DNA of 64,000 bases from Ovis canadensis. Taxonomy: Eukaryota > Chordata > Mammalia > Artiodactyla > Bovidae. The translations under genes were made by a program, and so were the position numbers. The notes under the pieces are model-generated. The model was given only the letters and a program-made list of their open reading frames with translations, had not been told where the DNA came from and did not search any database. The stretch is from assembly GCF_042477335.2 (NCBI RefSeq), contig NC_091246.1, forward strand, positions 207,885,501 to 207,949,500, read 5' to 3'. This document shows, piece by piece, positions 10,026 through 21,299 of this stretch (its first letter is position 1; each line of letters begins with the position of its first letter).

Positions 10026-10930
10026 AAGACTTTCTCAAGCCACAGACTTCAATCTTGTCTGTTTCTGTTGCTTTATCACTTGTAGATAAACCTAATCTTG
10101 AGAATTACCAGGGGTCACCCGTCATTTTGTCAGAACATGGCACTCTTCCCCTCAAGCCTCTCTGTTCTCAGTGTTCCCTCTGCCCATCGTACCCACCTCT
10201 TCTAATTCCCATAGTACCCTCTGCTATGCAGATCTCTGCCTTTAACCCATTTAACTGTGTGGATCACAATAAACTGTGGAAAATTCTTCAAGAGATGGGA
10301 ATACCAGACCACCTAACCTGCCTCTTGAGAAATCTGTATACATGTCAGGAAGCAGCAGTTAGAACTGGACATGGAACAACGGACTGGTTCCAAATAGGAA
10401 AAGGAGTACGTCAAGGCTGTATATTGTCACCCTGCTTATTTAACTTCTATGCAGAGCACATCATGAGAAACGCTGGCCTGGAAGAAACACAAGCTGGAAT
10501 CGAGATTGCCGGGAGAAATATCAATACCCTCAGATATGCAGATGACACCACCCTTATGGCAGAAAGTGAAGAGGAACTCAAAAGCCTCTTGATGAAAGTA
10601 AAAGAGGAGAATGAAAAAGTTGGCTTAAAGCTCAACATTCAGAAAACAAAGATCATTGCATCTGGTCCCATCACTTCATGGCAAATAGATGGGAAAACAG
10701 TGGAAACAGTAGCTATTTTGGGGGGCTCCAAAATCACTGCAGATGGTGACTGCAGCCATGAAATTAAAAGACGCTTACTCCTTGGAAGAAAAGTTATGAC
10801 CAACCTAGATAGCATATTCAAAAGCAGAGACATTACTTTGCCGACTAAGGTCCGTCTAGTCAAGGCTATGGTTTTTCCTGTGGTCATGTATGGATGTGAG
10901 AGTTGGACTGTGAAGAAGGCTGAGCGCTGA
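10013..10930 (+). pseudogene. chimeric open frame: host-derived start fused to a BovB reverse-transcriptase fragment
   Basis: This is the longest open frame in the window (305 codons). The first 80 or so codons (10013-10252) come from sequence outside the transposon; from 10253 the frame runs into the BovB reverse transcriptase. It carries the CVDH end of motif A, then KGVRQGC, then the catalytic RYADDTTLMAES (about 10529-10564), KLNIQKTK and MYGCESW. It ends at a TGA where BovB normally has an arginine codon (CGA), a likely CpG decay. The APE endonuclease and first half of the RT are absent, so it cannot be a working polymerase. The N-terminal part has no recognisable domain, and I infer an accidental fusion. 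No promoter is seen. Confidence 0.6.
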
Positions 10931-11316
10931 AGAATTGATGCCTTTGAACTGCGGTGTTGGAGAAGACTCTTGAGAGTCCCTTGGACTGCAAGGAGATCCA
11001 ACCGGTCCATTCTGAAGGAGATCAGCCCTGGGATTTCTTTGGAAGAAATGATGGTAAAACTGAAACTCCAGTGCTTTGGCCACCTCATGTGAAGAGTTGA
11101 CTCATTGGAAAAGACTCTGATGCTGGGAGGGATTGGGGGCAGGAGGAGAAGGGGACGACAGAGGATGAGATGGCTGGATGACATCACTGACTCGATGGAC
11201 GTGAGTCTGAGTGAACTCCAGGAGTTGGTGATGGACAGGGAGGCCTGGCGTGCTGTGATTCATGGGGTCGCAAAGAGTCGAACACGACTGAGTGACTGAA
11301 CTGAACTGAACCCATA
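10253..11316 (+). mobile_element. BovB (RTE) LINE, 5'-truncated, with TSD
   Basis: BovB is an RTE-clade non-LTR retrotransposon that encodes an APE endonuclease and a reverse transcriptase. This copy begins in RT motif A (aactgtgtggatcac), keeps the YADD box, and ends with the 3' signature 'gtcgaacacgactgagtgac' and (tgaac)n. It is bounded by a 21-bp direct repeat at 10232-10252 and 11317-11337, identical at 19 of 21 positions, so the insertion limits are exact. A 6-bp in-frame loss occurs near 10711 relative to the sister copies. Confidence 0.95.
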
Positions 11317-11337
11317 ATCTCTGCAATTAACCCATTT

Positions 11338-13385
11338 TCATGGCCCATCTCCATCTCTCAGAGGATTTTTCTAACCCTCCAGTTATTAGATTCTCCTGCT
11401 CTTTAGAGTCCTCTAGTACCTTTAATTCCCTTCTGCGCTGTCTTCTCTCACAGGCGTCATTCTAAACTAATCTTACCCCAGTATCTCTTCTTCTATGTTA
11501 GACAGACTAAGTGTTTGTTGAGACACATTTTGGGTACAGCTTCAGCTCACAGAGGCTCTCCCTTCTTTGAAGACTGCCACAGACCCGTACCCGTTTCCAT
11601 CATGTCTTACTCTGTGACTGTCTACGGCTCTAACTGGTGGACACCTTTCTCAAGCTGACCCAGTCAGGGTCTGTCTTCTGAAAAAAAGGAAGTGGAGTTC
11701 CAAGGCAGCAGGTTCCAAGGCTGCCTGTGGGCAGCCATATTTTACCGCAAGGCCTGGAGAAGTGGTAAATGTCAGTCTGCAGTCTAAGAAAAGACGGATG
11801 AGAGATGGAGGTTCTGACGACTTGGCAGTTTCTTGACCCAACTCTTCTAGAGGTTGGCTACATCCCTGCATTTGGTTTGATTCTCATCACATGTCCACTT
11901 CTAATTTAAACTAATTCTAGCCAGCTTTTGTTCTTTAAAAGAAAAAGGTCAGTATATATCTGTGGAATTTTATTTCACTGACCTGATAGAAAATCACAGA
12001 CTGTTTAGTGCAAAGTGAGGGAACTTTTTAGCTGTATCAATTTGGTGGGACAACCACATGGGTTAAGAATTTCACACATTTCTTTTTCTTTCGCCCTTGC
12101 CCCAAATTGTATCCTCTTTGGGCTTTCTATGACATTTGCTATCTGTGGCCCTCTTGTAACATTTATCACTTACTGCCATATTTGGGCAGTCTCCATGTAT
12201 AAATCTAGTTTATAAACCACAGTGGGGCATGGCTCCACCTCGCTTATCCTCCTGCCTGAAAAACTGAATGAATCCATTGGTATGTTAACTTTTCTGTATT
12301 TGCATTAGGAACGCCCTGGACTACCACAGACCAGTTGTTGTTACCCTAATTAGGTTAATACCATGATTGAGTTTATTTGTAATTCAAAGTGGTAAATAAC
12401 TGAAGTCCACAGATGGCAAAAGAGAGAAAATGTTATATTTTCTTTACCATCTAAAAATCCTGATCTAAGAGAGAAGAAAACCCAGAAGTGAGAATGTTGA
12501 AGAAAAATAAGTTTCAACAACTGAGTAACTTTAAACTTTAAAGTGAAATTCACTCTCAAGTGTGCTGTGCAAAGGAACACGTATTCTTCTGTTTTCTGTG
12601 TTCAGCAGACAGCTGGAAACTCACACAGGATGCCAAAACTATGTGACCTACATTTGCAGCTAGACAGCATTTGCTAAAATGAAATCTAAGATTTAGAATC
12701 TTTTAAATTTCTTTGGAAGTATTATGTGTACTGGATAATGGGGTAACGGGTGCATTCCTTTTTTTTTCTTCCAGGTATTTAAAACTATGTCAATCTCCCT
12801 CTCCTTTCTTTAAAAACAAAAATGAAAGCAAAACAAAAAGCTCTTACATGAGCTTTTTTCAGTGTAAGATGTTAATGTATTAAAAATTTAACTAATCATA
12901 TTTCTGCATCTTTGAAAACAAGGTAGAATCTGAAACAAACCAAACTTTTTGCATTCTGATTTACATTTGCTTCTTGTTGGTGGGATGAAATAAAGCTAAA
13001 TCATTAACATTGCAGTCAGATTCATTTTCTCCTCATGCAAAAAGTCTGTAAGGACATTTTCAAAAATTAAAAGCAAATGTTTTAAGGGTTATACTACATT
13101 TCCATGGGATTCCCTAAATGAGCCAACTAACTCCTTAAAGTGGGCATAGAGTTCATTTTGATAATTGTGGCAATGTTGAGGGTTGGCAGAAGGTCTTTTT
13201 CTCTGAGTCTTGGTCCTTGAGGGATTTTTCTTAAAAGTTAAGATTTGTTCTGAACCAAAGTGTTTACATCTTCTGACTCTCAATCTCCACATTGAACAAA
13301 TTTAGCCTAAACCTGAAGTGACCACATAACCTTGCAGCCTTTGGTATTCACTCACTGTAAAATTTTTATTTTCTCAAATTTTTAG
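11338..13385. other. no recognised gene; mostly unassigned sequence
   Basis: The C/T-rich sequence just downstream of the BovB, with the matching stretch upstream at 10140-10240, may be an L2- or CR1-like relic into which the BovB inserted. The rest (11.5-13.4 kb) holds no repeat or gene that I recognise. Open frames are under 80 codons. Confidence 0.4.
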
Positions 13386-13755
13386 GTGAAATTAACAAGC
13401 CATTTCCACATTTCCATGGCTCTTCCTTCTGTCTGGCATGTTTTTCCCACTCTTCTTTCTTATTCTTTCCCTGTTCCCCCCTCATCTCTACTGAAATCTG
13501 TCTCAAAGGTCATTTCTTTGGGAAATCTTCACCAACCACCTGAATTAATCATGCTCCCCTTGGTGACACCCACAGTTCTGCTCTCATATCTGCAGCTCTT
13601 ACAAATAACTCACTAGCAAATAGTTCTGTTCCCTCTCCCAGGGGGCTGCCCCTCCCAGCCCCCTCTTCCAAAACATGAACTCCCTCTGGGAGGCGACCTT
13701 ATTTCACTCATCTTTGCATCCTTAGTACCCAGCCTAGTCTAACAGAGTTGCAAAA
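13386..13755 (+). mobile_element. L2 LINE 3' region
   Basis: The sense strand follows L2: 'tggctcttccttctgtctgg', 'ctcaaaggtcatttctttgg', 'gaaatcttcaccaaccacc', 'tgcatccttagtacccagcc'. The (tgaa)n tail is missing. Confidence 0.65.
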
Positions 13756-13849
13756 TAAAAGTGAATTAGTTGCTTTGGTACATCAATCATGTACTCTCTC
13801 TGTCTCCCCTGGCTCTTTTTCCTATGCCTGTAAACATGCTCAAGCGTCT

Positions 13850-14895
13850 TTATAAACAAACTGTAGTAAATGATTTTAACACTTGGAATGAATGAGAATC
13901 CATGAGTCCACAGTGACATGAATGATAAGTAATTTAATAAATGCAGGTGAAGGGAAAGTTCTTCCTTAGACTATGAAGCCAGTTAATAAATGTAGAAGGA
14001 ATGATGGATTTAGAAAGTTACCATCTTGCAACCAATATAACAATAATTGTACCAGGAAATCACCAACAGCTGCTATAACTGGGGTAAAATATTGAAGAGA
14101 AACCAGACATTTACACAGTCCCAAAATATCTCCCAGAAGACTATCATTTATTACTTGAAAAAAATAGTAAGCTTACAGTAAAGAAATCTACCAGATACCA
14201 CCACATTGACCAAATGATTGAACTGACCAAATGACTGAAAAGTGCAAGGACCAGTCAACAACATGCGCCCCCAGATATGATGCACTGAGAAAGACACATC
14301 ATTTCTACAGAATCCCTGCCAGAAGTGCATTGATCAGAACGTATTTAGGAGAAAACAGACTGAACCAAATCAAGAGACATCCTATGAAACAACTGGCCTA
14401 TTCTCTGCAAAAATGCAAGAGCTTCATGAAGTATGAAGGCTGATGAACTGTTACAGATTAAAGGACACTAAGAGACATGACAACTAGATGCAACATATGA
14501 GATGCCGTTTGTTTAGCATCATTCCATTAATGAATGGAATAATTGTTGAAATACTAAATAAGGTGGGTAGACTAGGCAACAGTACTGCATCTATATTAGT
14601 TTCCTGATTTTGATCTCTGTGTTGCAGCTAGGTAAGAGAATATCCTTGATTTTTAGGAAGTACACTGAAGGATGAGGTATAAAGCATCATATCTGTGGCA
14701 ACACTCCCAAATAGTTCAAGGGAAAAAATATGAGAGGGAGGAAGAGAAAGAGAGAGCAAGAGGAAAAACAAATGTGTAAAATGTGATAAAATATTAGCAT
14801 ACAGTATACAGGAGTATACAGGAATTACTAGCACTGTTGGAAATTCTCTGAAATCTAAAATTTTGTTAAAATATAAAATTTTTTAAAAAATCAAC
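13850..14895 (+). mobile_element. ancient L1 LINE 3' end
   Basis: About 1 kb whose order of phrases fits the 3' UTR of old mammalian L1: 'agacatgacaactagatgca' (14472-14491), 'tagtttcctgattttgatct', and 'aaattctctgaaatctaaaa' before a terminal A/T-rich tail. The open frame within it (14231-14443) shows no domain. Confidence 0.55.
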
Positions 14896-15263
14896 CCAAC
14901 AGCCACAACAAACCAATCAAATTTCATTTCATTTCTGGTCCTCCAATCAAGGTTCTAGAAGGAGGTGCCTGGCAGTCTCTGCAAGTTTCACTGACTCTTA
15001 CCCATGGCAATCCATTAACCTTATCCATTATCCAACTGAAATGACCTTGATTTTCTCTCCAATGATCTCAGTGCCACCAAACCCAATAGCATTTTTGTTC
15101 TCTTCCACTTTTCTTCTCTGCAGGGTTTTATTCTCTATACTTTGTCTTTACGAGTTCAACTCCTTAAGCCTAAACATAGCTTCTGGTCTCTTCCTCACCT
15201 AACTGTGTAGCTTCCTTCTTACCATTCCCCACAAGGATCCTTCTTTATCATTATCTGAAGTGT
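14896..15263 (+). mobile_element. possible L2-like relic upstream of BovB
   Basis: C/T-rich, gene-free sequence. Because clear L2 resumes after the BovB at 16230, this may be the upstream half of one L2 interrupted by the BovB. The match is weak. Confidence 0.3.
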
Positions 15264-16199
15264 AAATAGGAAAAGGAGTACGTCAAGGCTGTATATTGTC
15301 ACCCTGCTTATTTAATTTATATACAGAGTACATCATGAGAAACGCTGGGCTGGAAGAAGCACAAGCTGGAATCAAGATTGCCAGGAGAAATACCAATAAC
15401 CTCAGATATGCAGATGACACCACCCTTATGGCAGAAAGTGAAGAGGAACTAAAAAGCCTCTTGATGAAAGTGAAAGAGGAGAGTGAAAAAGTTGTCTTAA
15501 AGCTCAACATTCAAAAAATGAAGATCATTGCATCTGGTCCCATCACTTCATGGGAAGTAGATGGGGAAACAGTGGAAACAATGTCAGACTTTATTTTGGG
15601 GGGTTCCAAAATCACTGCAGATGGTGACTGCAGCCATGAAATTAAAAGACGCTTACTCCTTGGAAGAAAAGTTATGACCAACCTAGATAGCATATTCAAA
15701 AGCAGAGACATTACTTTGCCAACAAATGTCCATCTAGTCAAGGCTATGGTTTTTCCAGTGGTCATGTACGGATGTGAGAGTTGGACTGTGAAGAAAGCTG
15801 AGCACAGAAGAATTGTTGCTTTTGAACTGTGGTGTTGGAGAAGACTCTTGAGAGTCCCTTGGACTGCAAGGAGATCCAACCAGTCCATTCTGAAGGAATT
15901 CAGCCCTGGGATTTCTTTGGAAGGACTGATGCTGAAGCTGAAGCTCCAATACTTTGGCCACCTCATGTGAAGAGTTGACTCATTGGAAAAGACTCTGATG
16001 CTGGGAGGGATTGGGGGCAAGAGGAGAAGGGGACGACAGAGGATAAGATGGCTGGATGGCATCACGGACTCGATGGACATGAGTCTGAGTGAACTCCAGG
16101 AGATGGTGATGGACAGGGAGGCCTGGTGTGCTGCGATTTATGGGATCGCAAAGAGTCGGACACAACTGAGCGACTGAACTGAACTGAACTGAACTGAAT
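15264..16199 (+). mobile_element. BovB LINE, 5'-truncated
   Basis: It begins in RT sequence (aaataggaaaaggagtacg) and runs to a tail of four aactg repeats at 16176-16199. A 224-codon frame at 15296-15970 keeps an intact RYADDTTLMAES box, [18 protein letters not shown] and MYGCESW. The frame opens at an internal Met, so it is a remnant, not a gene. The flanks share only a short tatcat motif, so the TSD is uncertain. Confidence 0.94.
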
Positions 16200-16229
16200 A
16201 TCATCTATGTGTGATTCTTTTTGTGTATT

Positions 16230-16550
16230 CTATTTTCTAAGCTTATCCTCATCTTCAATTAGCACAATTAAACTCATCCGCCAATGTTAGCTCACATATC
16301 ACCTCCTTTGAGAAGTCTTCTCTGAATGCCATGTTGAGTTTTGATAGTACTTACATCTTGTGATTCTTCTCCATAACACTTCTCACTATATAATGTAGTT
16401 GTCAATTTACTTATCTTTTTCCTTACTGTAAAATCCTGAAGGACAGAGACTACAGCTTCTTCATCTTAATAATCTCAATATCTAGCACAGTTCTTGACAC
16501 AAAGTAATCGCTCAGTGTGCAGTGGATGAATAATTGATTGACAGAGTGAC
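16230..16550 (+). mobile_element. L2 LINE 3' end
   Basis: 'atcacctcctttgagaagtc', 'cttctctgaatgccatg', 'tcctgaaggacagagactac', 'atatctagcacagttcttga', 'gctcagtgtgcagtggatga' reproduce the order of the L2 3' terminus. Confidence 0.75.
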
Positions 16551-16654
16551 ATGCTGAATCTGAAACAAAAATCTGGGTTTTTATTTCTAGACCTCAAAGA
16601 ACAAAACTCATTCTAAATCAGAATGTTGTAGCTGAAAGAAGGCATTAGTTCTGG

Positions 16655-16680
16655 TTTTTTGTTTGTTTGTTTGTTTTTTT
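16655..16680. repeat. (GTTT)n simple repeat
   Basis: Four gttt units followed by a T run. Confidence 0.8.
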
Positions 16681-16699
16681 AAGTAGGCATATTTCATAG

Positions 16700-17238
16700 T
16701 TATGGTTATTTAGTACACTGGGGATATAATACCATTTGTGGAACTACTGTCTGGCTCCTATAAAAATGGACCAAATTGAGAGAGTAAAAGCTTCCTAAGC
16801 AGACTTTGCTTGATTTGCAGGTTTTCTCAAGCTTGATGCCAGTTATATTTCTTTTTATACTCTAGTTTCCTAGAGTTTTCCATTTTGGAGAGAAAATGAA
16901 GTTTGGCAGAGGGCATAAAATTTGTTCATTAATCTTGTAGTAGTTTCAAAATGATGCTTCAATAATGGTTTATTCTTCTGATACAATATTTGGTTCAACT
17001 GTTGAAATAAATGAAATTCTGGAAGAGTTTCACAGAAGAAACTACTTATTTTTGCCCCCCCATAAGAATCCATCCCAGAGACCAACATTCATAATGTCTT
17101 CTCCCAAACATAAAATAATTTTAAAAACCCTACAATATTGTTTACATCTAAAACCATGAAGATGAAATAAAGATGACACTTTAAGCCCTTGATGGAGTGT
17201 ATACCAGGCAATATGTTACAAAATAACAAATTTGATGT
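16700..17238. other. no recognised gene or repeat
   Basis: AT-rich; nothing recognisable. Confidence 0.45.
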
Positions 17239-17252
17239 TGCCATTCTTTTTT

Positions 17253-17570
17253 TACTCTATCTTTAATTGGAGGATAATCGCTTTATAATCTTATGTTGGT
17301 TTCTGTCACACAACAACATGAATCAGCCATAACTGTACATATATCCCCTCCCTATTGAACCTCCATCTCACCTCCCACCCCATCCCACCCCTCTAGGTTA
17401 TTAAAGAGCACTGGATTTGGGTTCCCTTCATCATACAGCAAATTCCCACTGGCTATCTAATTTTGCATATGGTAATGTGTATTTTTCAATGCTACTCTCT
17501 CGGTTCATCCTACCCTGTCCTTCCCCCACTGTGTCCACAAGTCTGTTCTTGATGTCTGTGTCTCTGCTTC
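17253..17570 (-). mobile_element. L1 LINE 3' end (reverse) with TSD
   Basis: The antisense ruminant L1 3' UTR reads 'tctttaattggaggataatc', 'atgttggtttctgtcacaca', 'gaatcagccataactgtaca', 'cctccctattgaacctcca', then the end of ORF2. A 14-bp perfect TSD (tgccattctttttt) lies at 17239-17252 and 17571-17584; the T run is the complement of the poly-A tail. The overlapping open frames on both strands here are by-products of the L1. Confidence 0.9.
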
Positions 17571-17584
17571 TGCCATTCTTTTTT

Positions 17585-18079
17585 AGCAGTAACAAAACCA
17601 TTGCTTTTCCTTTTTGGATGGTTATAAGGAAAGGCACATTCAGAGCTGAAACTGGCCTGAAGCCTAGTTTCTTTGGGTTGGAGTTAGTATCCTTCTGTCC
17701 TCTTGCTTCCTCTGTTACCTTAAGGAAAACATGGCTTTGGCTCAGTGTGGTTTGGATTTGGATAGGCATTCTGGATGAACAATAACCTACAAAAGCACAT
17801 AAAAATCTCAGCACCCTGGGAAAGAGAAGAATTGCTAAGAATTCAGAGGTTTTTCTCAAAGAAGAGAAAAAAAAATTAACCTCACACCCCAAATTTAAAA
17901 TCAAATATCTCTTTTGTACAATACTCTGTACACAGAGATTCAGTATTTAGTGAGGTGATGATTTAGAATACACAGATTCCAAGCTATAAAACTAGAAGTA
18001 TAACCAAGCCATCTTTATTACACCACAAGAGAAAAGGAGAAAAGACAACAACAGGACCAGTATGGAAAATTAAGTATTT
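17585..18079. other. no recognised gene; possible old L1
   Basis: A-rich on the plus strand toward the end and perhaps part of the L1 listed next. No gene is seen. Confidence 0.35.
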
Positions 18080-18480
18080 GAAAACTTTAAAGGAAAGTAC
18101 AAAAAATACAGGAGAACACTTTGTGTCCTTGGAGAAGGCAAACTTTCTTAAACAGGAAACAAAAATTGTGCTGAGCATAAAAGAAAGATGGATAAATTAG
18201 ACTATATCCAAATAGAGAAATCTTGTTTATAAAGAAAAAGAGAATACACCCCCAAAGAGTGGGAGAAAGTGTTATTAGCATAAAGAACTTGAATCTAGAA
18301 TATTTTTAAAGGAAAAATACCTCCTACAAATCAAGAACAAAGAAAACAGAAAACTCAGTATATACACTGGATATTGACTTCACAAACAAAAACATCCAAA
18401 TGGTCAATAAATATATGAAATGGTATTCAACCTCACTAGTCATCAGAAAATTAAAATAGTTCAAAGATAAGTGTTTCTGT
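18080..18480 (+). mobile_element. ancient L1 ORF2 fragment
   Basis: 'caaatggtcaataaatatat', 'gaaatggtattcaacctcac' and 'tagtcatcagaaaattaaaa' (18396-18455) are the conserved 3' part of L1 ORF2 in sense orientation. No open frame survives. Confidence 0.65.
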
Positions 18481-18516
18481 GTTTGTTCACATGTATAACT
18501 AAGCCTCTGAAGATGT

Positions 18517-19535
18517 GGTTGTTGCTGTTTAGTCATTAAGTTGTGTATGATTCTTTGATCCCATGGACTGTACCTTGCCAGACTTCCCTGTCCTTCACTA
18601 TGTCCCGGCGTTTGTGCAAACTCATGTCATTGAGTTGGTGATGCCCTCCAACCATCTCATCCTCTGTCACCCCCTTCTCCTCCTGCCCTCAACTTTTCCC
18701 AGTATCAGGGTCTTTGCCAATGAGTTGGCCCTTCACATCAGGTGCCAAAGTACTGGGGCTTCAGCTTCAGCCTCAGTTCTTCCAATGAATATTCAGGGTT
18801 GATTTCCTTTAGGATTTACTGGTTTGGTCTCCTTGCAGTCCAAGGGACTCTGAAGAGTCTTCTCCAACACCACAGTTCAAAAGAATCAATTCTTCAGTGC
18901 TCAGCTTTCTTTATAGTCCAACTCTCACATCCATACACGACTACTGGAATAACTACAGCTTTGACTATATGGACCTTTGTTGGCAAAGTGATGTCTCTGC
19001 TTCTAAATATTCTGTCTAGGTTTGTCATAGATTTTCTTCCAAGGAGCAAGTGTCTTGCAGTTTCATGGCTGCAGTCATCATCAACAGTGACTTTGGAGTC
19101 CAAAAAATAAAATCTGTCACTGTTTCCATTTGTCCCCCATCTATTTGCCATGAAGTGATGGGACCAGATGCAATGATCTTGATCTTAGCTTTTTGAATGT
19201 TGAGTTTTAAGCCAGCTTTTTCACTCTTTCACTTTCATTAAGAGGCTCTTGGTTCCTCTTCACTTTCTGCCATTAGAATGATAGCATCTGCATATCTGAG
19301 GTTGTTGAAATTTCTCCTGGCAAGCTTGATTCCAGCTTGTGATTCTTCTGGCCTGGCATTTCACATCATTTTCTCTGCATATAAATTAAATAAGCAATAA
19401 GAGTAACAATATACAGCCTTGATGTACTCCTTTCCCAGTTTCTTTGTCCCACATTTGCTTCTTAACTGTTGCTTCTTGACCTCCATGCATGTTTCTCAGG
19501 AGAGAGTAAGGTGGTCTGATATTCCCATCTCTAAG
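18517..19535 (-). mobile_element. BovB LINE, older copy (reverse)
   Basis: The antisense 3' end begins 'ggttgttgctgtttagtcat' and the copy reaches upstream of the RT active site ('ttcttgacctccatgcatg', 'tggtctgatattcccatctc'). It is clearly more diverged than the copies at 10, 15 and 31 kb. On the minus strand the YADD box reads YADA and the frame is broken several times. Only a short open piece remains (18894-19151). Confidence 0.92.
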
Positions 19536-19929
19536 GAGATCCTTTTACTACTTCTATTTTACTTCATTCTGGATTTCATAGAGAAGAATAAAATGGATTC
19601 CATGAGGCTAAAGCTCTGTCCAAGTAAAAACAAATGAGTCTTAAAAACAAATCTCAGGTGGTCATCGACAGGCTTCGGAAATAGATCTCTGGTTTCTCTT
19701 TTGCATTCATTAGTTTCAAAATCACCATATCTCAGTTACGTCAAACATCTAGATTAAAATAGCCGTCTCAAACTATTCTCTTTTTAAAGTGAAAAGCAAA
19801 ATATAAACAAATAAAAAAAATCTTTAAAGTCTAAAAAGACAAATGATTTACCCAAATTCCAATAACAAATAAGAAAACTTTTGAGTTTAACTATTCAATT
19901 ATTATTTGATCTTCCTCTCAAAAAAAATA
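19536..19929. other. no recognised gene or repeat
   Basis: AT-rich; nothing recognisable. Confidence 0.45.
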
Positions 19930-20040
19930 TATATAGTCATTTCTTGAGCATCTACTACCTACCAGGCACTATGCCAGAGATAAGGGATATAAACTTGTAT
20001 GCCAGGTATGATATTTTCAAGTAACTAACTTGAATGAGAA
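19930..20040 (-). mobile_element. L2 3'-end fragment (reverse)
   Basis: 'ttcttgagcatctactacct', 'accaggcactatgccagag' and 'ataagggatataaac' are the reverse complement of the L2 terminus. Confidence 0.6.
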
Positions 20041-20801
20041 CAAATGCAATTTATTTTTTGCGAACTGGATTCAGCTTTTGTCTATCTGATGGCATATTTT
20101 TAATTTAGTCATTTCCAAATAAAATCAGTTGTTTCAAGGTCTACTTCCAGATTTTCACTTTCCGTCTTTTCCTTCTCCAGATCATTGGGTTCTGAGTTCT
20201 CATGGAGCTGACATAGCTGTTGCAGTGGTAGGAGGACTTAGGATCAGATTGGCAGCAGCTGTCTGTGCTGTTTTCTGCCAAGGTGACTAATTAATTGCTT
20301 GGTTTCTCAGGCATGGCCACACCTCCACCTGCCATCAATAAGACAAGTCATGTCTTCAATCCACACTCTCTAGGTCCTTCTCATCCAAGTGTTACAAGCC
20401 TGTCAATCACTTGCATGACCCTCTTGGAGCCGAAGAGCTTTCAGAAGCTCTCTTAAACCTTTGGTGGAGGTAGTCTCAAGCCTCTCAGTAAGCACATATT
20501 ATGATGAGCATTTCTACGTTATTGGTACTACACTGCTGTAGATGAGATTTTTTTCCCCAATTGCTCTTTACCACCTCTTGGGTGTGATGGGCCCATGTTT
20601 GGTGAGTTGGACATAGGAACATCAGGGTTCAGAAGAAGTCTGTGCTGGGGGTGGAAGCACTTCTCTTAGTAAATCAAACAATATGTGAATGAAATCTCTC
20701 AGAGAAATTACAGTCTCCTAGGGGAAGTAGATCTTTCACCAGTAAGGAAAACACTGTGAGATCTGTATTAGGTAGATATATATAAGGAATTCACTGGAAC
20801 T
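20041..20801. other. no recognised gene or repeat
   Basis: Unassigned sequence. A TAAT-rich spot (gtgactaattaattgcttgg, 20282-20301) lies within it. Confidence 0.4.
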
Positions 20802-20812
20802 CAAAGAAGAAT

Positions 20813-21084
20813 TGGAGAAGGCAATGGCATCCCACTCCAGTACTCTTGCCTAGAAAATCCCATGGACGGAGGAGCCTGGTAGGCTGCAGTCCATGGGGTC
20901 GCGAAGAGTCAGACAGGATGGAGCGACTTCACTTTGATTTTCACTTTCATGCACTGGAGAAGGAAATGGCAACCCACTCCAGTGTTCTTGCCTGGAGAAT
21001 CCCAGGGACGGGGGAGCCCTGGTGGGCTGCTGTCTATGGGGTCGCACAGAGTCAGACACGACTGAAGCGACTTAGCAGCAGCAG
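20813..21084 (+). mobile_element. BOV-A2 dimeric SINE
   Basis: Two BovA monomers in tandem: the first starts ggagaaggcaatggcatccc (20815), the second ggagaaggaaatggcaaccc (20957). They are linked by 'cactttgattttcactttc' and the element ends in a short (AGC)n run, the hallmark of BOV-A2. There is no tRNA head. An 11-bp TSD caaagaagaat flanks it at 20802-20812 and 21085-21095. Low divergence suggests a young insertion. Confidence 0.95.
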
Positions 21085-21299
21085 CAAAGAAGAATGGTAA
21101 ATTCTGTTAGGAGAAAGGAGTAATTGAAAAGTTTCAAGGAAAATATGATTCCAAAATAAAATTTAAAAGGTGAGTGTGAATCCCCTGGTGATAAGTTTAG
21201 ATAAAGCCATTCTGAAGAGAAGGAATATGAGCAAAATCCAAGGGCTTTGTCCTAGATACATCCAATTTTGAAAGAAATGTACTAAAATATCATATAATT

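Noticed and set aside
15296..15970. 224-codon reverse-transcriptase frame as a functional gene (or a retron/group II RT)
   Set aside because: It is the C-terminal part of a 5'-truncated BovB: no endonuclease, no RT N-terminus, and the frame opens at an internal Met inside the element.
17417..17904. Frames of 122 and 157 codons on opposite strands
   Set aside because: They overlap each other, begin within the antisense L1 insertion and show no domain.
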